Below, in pieces: positions 58,841 through 64,000 of a stretch of 64,000 bases of DNA. Every line of letters starts with the position of its first letter. Within the stretch, counting starts at the first letter, position 1. The stretch is from Geosiphon pyriformis. Its lineage: Eukaryota > Glomeromycota > Glomeromycetes > Archaeosporales > Geosiphonaceae. The notes beneath the pieces are model-generated. The model was not told the DNA's origin. It did no database searches and saw only the letters and a list, made by a program, of their open reading frames with translations. The translations under genes and the position numbers were made by a program. The stretch is from assembly GCA_016748015.1 (NCBI GenBank), contig JAAOMT010000697.1, forward strand, positions 564,380 through 628,379. Reading direction: 5' to 3'.

Positions 58841-60700
58841 ATGTTTCTAATATTACATATAGCAATTTTCCAGACAAAACTTGTCATTAAAGTAAAAGAG
58901 ATTCTAAAACCAAACCAAATTTGTTTATCTTGGCCAAGAAACTTAAAACTGTGTTCAAAAGACACTTCAAACTGTTTTTTAACTTATAAATTACCAAAAA
59001 ATTCAAAGATATTACTTTTGCTACAGTTTTATTACCAGTAACCAAACCTGAATTCTTACTTATTACTGTATTTGTCTCTTAATTCTGTGATGAAGAGATT
59101 ATTAATGGCTGACTTTTAAGATTAGACTGAAGAACTATTGGTTTGAGTTTGTTTAATCTTTTAGCCAACTTACTAACTTGTTCTGTGAAACTAGTAAGAT
59201 TGCATTCAAGAGCAGCAAACCTAATATTTAATTTATTAAACACAAACAAAGTAGATTTTATTTTTAAAAAAAGCCAAATTCCACAGAACTATTTTGCACA
59301 GAAAAAGAAAAAAAAAGGTGTTTTACCAACTATTTTAGCCTAAAAATGCTGCCAAAAGAGACAGATCAAATAATAAATATTAAACATTTGGCATAGATGT
59401 TTACTAGTTTGCTTTTATCTGCTTTTGATAAGCTTCTATGATTTAAGTCACCAAAAGACACTTTCTTATTCACAGTATAGTTTAATAATATATGATCTGA
59501 ATTCTTATATTTAACACACTTAGTCAAATTCAAACATAACCAATACAAATTAGTGCTTTTTAGCATTGGTATGATTTCTATAATGGTCCTCAATAATTTA
59601 GCAAAATCAAAACAAACTACTGCACATCTAGTTTGAACATATATAACTAAATAATGATTTATAATACATGTTTTTTCATCCACAAAGCCAATAAAATTCT
59701 AAATATTATGAACATTTGTTTTTATTGATAATATATAAAGCAATGCTCTATTTGTGTTTTTTGTATTTCATGATTTTTTGTCTATGTTAATTCTAATTAC
59801 ACATACTATATTCTTCTTAATTAAAACAGACCACATTGCTGTAACTAGATTAATTTAATCTAAATAACAAAATTTAACTATAGTTTTTTGCTACAATCTT
59901 ACCAATTGCATCTTAATTAACTTAATCTTACCAAATTTAGATAATGTAGCACATACAGCATCAATTGATGTTTTAATTAAGATTTTTTTATCATTACAGT
60001 CTAATTTGAATACATAGTTAATTTTTTGAGATTGGTATTTACAGTAATATTTTTAGCTTTTGCCAAAATAGTTATTTGTATTAAGCTTGATTCAGAAGTG
60101 AATATAGTTCTAATAATCCCAACAAATTTTAAAGAAGTAGAAGCTCTCTTCCAAAATCATTGATTTTTGAAAATAATTTTCTTATTATCATAAGTCTTTC
60201 TTGAAAAAATTTCTCAACAATATTATCTAAACTAATATTTAAAGCAAAAAACTTTCTAACAAAAACCGAAACCAGATTTTTCAGAAAAAAAGAAAGATTT
60301 GGTGGAACATTTAACAAGATATTATTATTATTATTATATAAGAAGTTTATTTTTCTTAAAAGTATACCTAAAGTTTTTTTGGTTTTAATTTATAAACTTT
60401 TTGGTATTTGGTTGGAATTTTTTCCATTAGAAATGTGTTTTTTACTATAATTAATACTGGTTTCCTCTATTAAATATTCTTCTTTTATATCAATACTATT
60501 GAATTTAGTAGTATTATCAGTTTTAAAGCCCCAAAGGTAATTAATTAAAACTTCAATAAAAACTATCTTGTCATCAATACTGTCTTTTAAAACATCACTT
60601 TTTCTTTTTTTTTTAAGAAAAACTTGTTTGCTATTGTTGTCAAAACCAAAATTTTTAACAGACTTCTTCATAACAACCATATTAAAACCAACAATAGTCT
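58841..60700 (-). pseudogene. LINE B ORF1 remnant
   Basis: N-terminal 96 codons open at 60680-60390 (Lys-rich, then TKFNSIDIKEEYLIEETSI); 60317-60129 (LFFLKNLVSVFVRKFFALN, KINDFG); RRM-like part 60.05-59.75 kb. A 105-codon frame 59683-59366 follows (CIINHYLVIYVQTRCAVVCFD), with the knuckle CVKYKNSDHILLNY, where two Cys are now Tyr. KADKSKLVNIYAK and a heptad-like region lie near 59.2 kb. The order is the same as the plus-strand copy at 36.9-38.57 kb and, from CVIDH onwards, the preserved ORF1 at 497. Confidence 0.82.
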
Positions 60701-60849
60701 TATAGTCAAACAGAAAAAGTTTGAATTTATTATATTAAATGATTAAAAACTTTTTTACAAAATTAGTACTCTTTGATAGATATTTAGATATAAGAAAAAA
60801 AAAAGTTTTTTTTTGCTAATTTATAATAATATATTATTATGTATTTTAA

Positions 60850-61606
60850 GTTTTTTAAAATTTTTAATAATAATATATATATTTTTTTAATGTTTTATTA
60901 AGTAAGACCCAAATACTACTTAGCATAATATATTAAACTAAGTGATCTAAACTAAGCACAAATCATGTACTTTTTATATATAACCAGTCACTTAGATCAA
61001 TTAAAGCAACACTACAAAACTATTTTAATAAACATTGCATTATTAAGACCAGAAAAAAACAATAAGATCTATGAAAACCAAAACTAATACCAAATGCTTT
61101 AGCAACACCAAACAACTTAATAATTTCAACAGACAGCAAAAATAACAAACTATAAATCTTAGACAACACTGAACTATTATCTACAATCAGGCCTCTTTTT
61201 TCCATGATTGTTTTATACTTAGGCCAAACCATCCATATATCAATACAGTGAGCTACTCCTAAGTCTTGAACAAAATTTACAACATTCTTACTGGTAATTT
61301 TAATGTCATTAAAAATAGACAAGGCCTTTAAAAACCAGTCTTTAAACAAAAAACTTTTACACAAAATAACATAAACAATATTATCAAAAGCACACAAAGA
61401 AAACATTTGCAAAACCCAAAATAAAACCAAATTCAAACTCAATAAAACACCCTATTAAGACAAATGAGATCTAATTAGATCTTTGAGAACTTTAGTGTCA
61501 AACATATACACAAACAAATATTCAGAACTTTCTACATCTTCACAATAAAAACATAATACATTAGAGTACTTTTTATTATACAGATGTTTCTGAACAGTAA
61601 CTAGTA
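60850..61606 (-). mobile_element. LINE A: 3' fragment (ORF2 C-terminus and 3' UTR)
   Basis: The frame 61442-61020 (140 codons) aligns with the last quarter of preserved ORF2: CKSFLFKDWFLKALSIFND, DIWMVWPKYKTIMEKRGLI, VEIIKLFGVAKAFGISFGF. Upstream to 61606 it continues with VTVQKHLYNKKYSNVLCFYCEDVE. The 3' UTR at 60.89-61.0 kb matches 5990-6113, so it belongs to the same subfamily as the preserved LINE. It begins abruptly at 61606, exactly where the next fragment starts in the opposite direction. Confidence 0.8.
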
Positions 61607-62535
61607 GACATATATAAGTTAATAAGTTGTGCTTATAAAAAAAATAGACCTGGTTCTAAAGTATTAGTTGGGTCTTTAGTTTATAAGATTGATTAAATCT
61701 GAACTATTACAGTTTGGCATTTGAATTTACATATATTGTTTAGTTTAATAAATAAAATTTTAGCTAATTTGCATATATATTTTAAGAAGACTATTTATAA
61801 AAAACTGCTTATTGCTATTAGAAAAAAACTTTATAACAAAAAATATTCAGGTGTTTTGTATTTACAGTATAAAAAAGTTAAGTTTTTTGATTATTTGTTT
61901 ACTTGTTTTAAAAAGTTTAATTTTTATGAAAAAATTTTGCTTAACTGAATTTTGGTTTGGAAGTTTTTGGTTAGGTCTCATCTTTTGTTATCTTTAATGA
62001 TTGTAAAATTTCTTTTCTTATGTTTATTTAATGTTGGCCTATATGTACTTTTCTGTAAAGACTTTGTGTTTATTAATTGGTATAATAAAACTGTATAAAT
62101 GTTTGAAAATTATAAAAGGACTGTTCAAATTCTGGTTGATTTTGTATGTAGTTTAGATAAGCAATATTATTCTAATTTATGAAGATTTAGATTTAAATAT
62201 AGAGCAAATATAAAAAAAAACAGTTTGGTTAGTGATTTAGATTGGTGTTAATTGTGTTTTATGGTTCAGTATCAGATTTGTCAGATGAAATAATTTGACT
62301 AATTAGTGTTAAAAAGTTTTTTGGTATTAGTTTTGGTTTTTATAAGCCTTGTTTTTTTTTTGGTCTAAGTAGTAAAGCAATAATTTATATAAGAGCTTAG
62401 TGTTGTTTTGATTGGTTTAAGTAACTGATTACATATAATAAAAGTGTAAATTATATCTAGTTGGAGTTTATAGTCTTGACTTTATATACTAGATAGTGAT
62501 TAAGCTGTATTCATAAAATGGTAATAAAAAAAAAT
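61607..62535 (+). mobile_element. LINE 3' fragment (+), head-to-head with LINE A
   Basis: Starts at GAC ATA TAT (61607), reading DIYKLISCAYKKNRPGSKVLV, then the 75-codon frame 61721-61948 (YKKLLIAIRKKLYNKKYSGVL) and the decayed remainder of the ORF2 C-terminus. The 3' UTR ends in A-run TAATAAAAAAAAA near 62.53 kb. It matches the preserved ORF2 from the codon immediately after the point where LINE C stops at 38569. Confidence 0.78.
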
Positions 62536-63205
62536 AACTTATTTTGTTTTTATGATTAGCAATAATTAATTAAAATTCAAATATATTAAATAATATAATT
62601 AATATAAAATTAAACCAGTTTTAACAGACATATTATTATTATTATCTAAAATAAAAAAAAAGCTGTTGTTTACAGCCAAAAAAAACCAAGCATTATAATT
62701 AAAAAAAATTAATTTTTTAACCACTTTAAAAAGAGTTGTTTTAAAAATCAGTAACTTAATTATTAATTTTAAAAAGAGTTTTTGGATTTTTAACAATAGT
62801 AATACCAATATTAAAATTATTTTTAATATGCTTTAAATAAACTTTAAAAAAAACTTTAAACCAAAACTGTTTTGTTTTATATTATTTAAAAAAAAACACT
62901 TTATAATTTTTTTGAATAGTATTATTAGTAAAAACTAAATAAAAAATAGTAACAATGTTTTAATTTGTAATTTCAATAATAATTTTTTACAAATGTTATT
63001 GCTGCTTAAAATATTTATATGATATAAAAGTTGTTAAATATTAATCCAAAAAATTATTGCTTATTCTATTCTATTCTATTTTTTATATTATTATTATTTC
63101 AATTTGTTATACAGTTATTTTGAATTTTTATAGTGTTAACATTTTTTTTTCTTATTAAAAATGTTTTTGCAAATTAACTGTTTATCTTTATAAACAAGTT
63201 TATAA
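62536..63205. other. AT-rich debris
   Basis: No gene supported. A 69-codon minus frame (62808-62599) is hydrophobic, lysine-rich and might be LINE ORF1 debris. A small (TATTC)n run lies near 63.06-63.08 kb. Composition improves to the right of about 63.2 kb. Confidence 0.45.
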
Positions 63206-63533
63206 AATAGATATTGGATCCGTAACATGGTGGGTTTATAAGAATAATAATCGAGTTTTGATTTTCTATTCTAGTGGTAATGGGATTGCATCAATTTTAC
63301 AAAAGAATTGGGCTGAATCACAATCTCTAAAAGAATTGGAACAAAAAATTTGTATTAAATTTCCATTTGATTGGAAAAATCTATATTTTGCTAGGTTTCC
63401 AAAAGGTTGAATAGATTTAGATGATGATGGGATGGATTATATTCTCGTAAATTGGTTTCAGAAACCGAACAAAACATTACCGTCATCGTTGCCAATTACT
63501 AAATTTGCTCTAAATATTTCCCGGTCGTTATGA
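63206..63533 (+). pseudogene. Unidentified coding remnant, one in-frame stop
   Basis: One frame reads KIDIGSVTWWVYKNNNRVL, then IASILQKNWAESQSL, FPFDWKNLYFARFPKG, TGA, IDLDDDGMDYILVNWF and ends at TGA 63531-63533. Codon and amino-acid use look genuinely protein-coding. The internal TGA fits a Trp codon (TGG). The DLDDDGMDYILVN stretch resembles a calcium-binding FG-GAP/VCBS-type loop, but this is weak. There is no ATG at the start, so an exon of a larger or broken gene is possible. Confidence 0.45.
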
Positions 63534-63591
63534 TAGAAGAAATATAAAGGAAGCCCTTACTATAGATAATAAATATTATAACGGATAATCT

Positions 63592-63620
63592 AAAAATAAA
63601 AATAAAAATAAAAATAAAAA
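63592..63620. repeat. (AAAAT)n microsatellite
   Basis: Five perfect AAAAT/TAAAA units. It lies between the coding remnant and the 3' end of the carotenoid oxygenase gene. Confidence 0.85.
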
Positions 63621-63714
63621 CTCGCTTAATTACAAAATTTAAAATATCTTATGGCAAAACTTTCAGTGTCCATTAAGTTACTGGATATTTGGTCTACTTG
63701 ATGTTCGAAATTAA

Positions 63715-63981
63715 TCAGTCATTATGACGGTTAGATTCCTTAAAAAATCCATGGCCAAAAGATAAAGGAATGATTTCGGGAAGATCAGCTTTTGCAATCT
63801 CACTCATCGTCTTGGCATCAAGAATTAAGAGAAAACTCTTATTTTCTTTGCCGTTCAACACAACACTCAATAGAATTCCATGATCTTCATCCATGGAGTC
63901 AGGAGCTGGTATGAATAGTGCTTCAGAAGGATAACAATCATCCTCTCTCCACATACCCACCGCTTCTTTCGTATCCAAGTC
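63715..63981 (-). CDS. Carotenoid cleavage oxygenase (RPE65/CCD family), last exon only
   Basis: The 3' exon of a minus-strand gene that continues beyond the window. It opens after a CTAG acceptor at 63982-63985 and ends at TGA 63715-63717. Family blocks: CYPSEALFIPAP, EDHGILLSVVLNG, SFLLILDAKTMSEIAKADLP, IPLSFGHGFFKE. The last His corresponds to the fourth iron-binding His of these non-haem iron dioxygenases, although the usual FHG is spaced as FGHG here. The enzymes split carotenoids or stilbenes into apocarotenoids. Substrate cannot be told from this piece. Confidence 0.85.
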   Translation of the reverse strand, partial: DLDTKEAVGMWREDDCYPSEALFIPAPDSMDEDHGILLSVVLNGKENKSFLLILDAKTMSEIAKADLPEIIPLSFGHGFFKESNRHND

Positions 63982-64000
63982 CTAGATATAAATGAATGAG

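Larger units (their letters stand above)
51426..60750 (-). mobile_element. Minus-strand LINE B, split by an LTR element
   Basis: ORF1 lies at 60.70-58.84 kb, ORF2 from 58.88 kb continuing after the LTR element (58840-56197) down to about 52.0 kb, then a 3' UTR and (AAT)n tail near 51.43 kb. At the insertion, codons ICNIR(N) on the right continue as INNLTKQKD on the left, matching TCNVRGMNNLVKQDD of the preserved LINE. The LTR element therefore hit the start of ORF2. Confidence 0.85.

Noticed and set aside
38569-61607. Twin-priming (5' inversion during LINE insertion) as the cause of the head-to-head LINE ends
   Set aside because: The inverted piece adjacent to 61607 is C-terminal sequence overlapping the plus fragment, not the missing upstream ORF2; the upstream part lies 23 kb away at 38569, which fits a genomic inversion better.
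1-64000. CRISPR arrays, rRNA and tRNA genes
   Set aside because: No regularly spaced direct repeats with unique spacers, no rRNA-like blocks, and no TTCGA-type T-loop with an acceptor stem was found by eye; the context is eukaryotic.

Overview
The window looks like a nuclear contig of a filamentous fungus, most likely an arbuscular mycorrhizal fungus (Glomeromycotina). I base this on its extreme AT richness, short and numerous spliceosomal introns, a typical fungal HSF/SPT5/SNF7 gene set, and two retroelement groups whose proteins I associate with Glomeromycotina genomes. The taxon is an inference; nothing in the window names it.

Layout. 1-6.1 kb: a 5'-truncated, relatively well preserved LINE (+). 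6.1-16.8 kb: a long, decayed Ty3-type LTR element (+) with gag, retropepsin, a zinc/acidic module, a dUTPase-like domain, RT/RNase H, integrase and a 3' LTR. It is interrupted by two solo LTRs of different families. 16.8-24.2 kb: AT-saturated repeat debris (solo LTR inside a LINE tail, ORF1-like remnant, decayed LTR, LINE 3' ends). 24.4-35.3 kb: a compact, normal-composition gene island holding HSF (-), queuosine-salvage QNG1 (+), SPT5 (-) and SNF7/CHMP4 (+). These form two divergent pairs (HSF/QNG1 and SPT5/SNF7), with QNG1 and SPT5 convergent. 35.3-62.5 kb: a head-to-tail series of LINEs, mostly on the minus strand, split by two internally deleted LTR elements and one solo LTR. In most cases the interrupted reading frame knits together across the insertion, and target-site duplications are 4 bp. 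62.5-64 kb: debris, a small coding remnant, and the last exon of a carotenoid-cleavage oxygenase running off the right edge.

Interplay. The host genes encode a heat-shock regulator, a transcription elongation factor, an ESCRT-III subunit and a tRNA-base salvage enzyme; they share promoters but no obvious pathway. The repeats carry one dominant signal: catalytic and metal-binding codons are lost almost entirely through C-to-T / G-to-A changes, while the gene island is spared. This resembles repeat-induced or methylation-driven mutation. Other notable points are the dUTPase-like domain in a Ty3 element, LTRs with swappable palindrome arrays (one resembling heat-shock elements), LINE breakpoints that rejoin in frame if a 23-kb segment is flipped, a 10-nt microexon in QNG1 and a GC-AG intron in SPT5. 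All gene models were spliced by eye and close in frame, but no alignment or transcript data were available.
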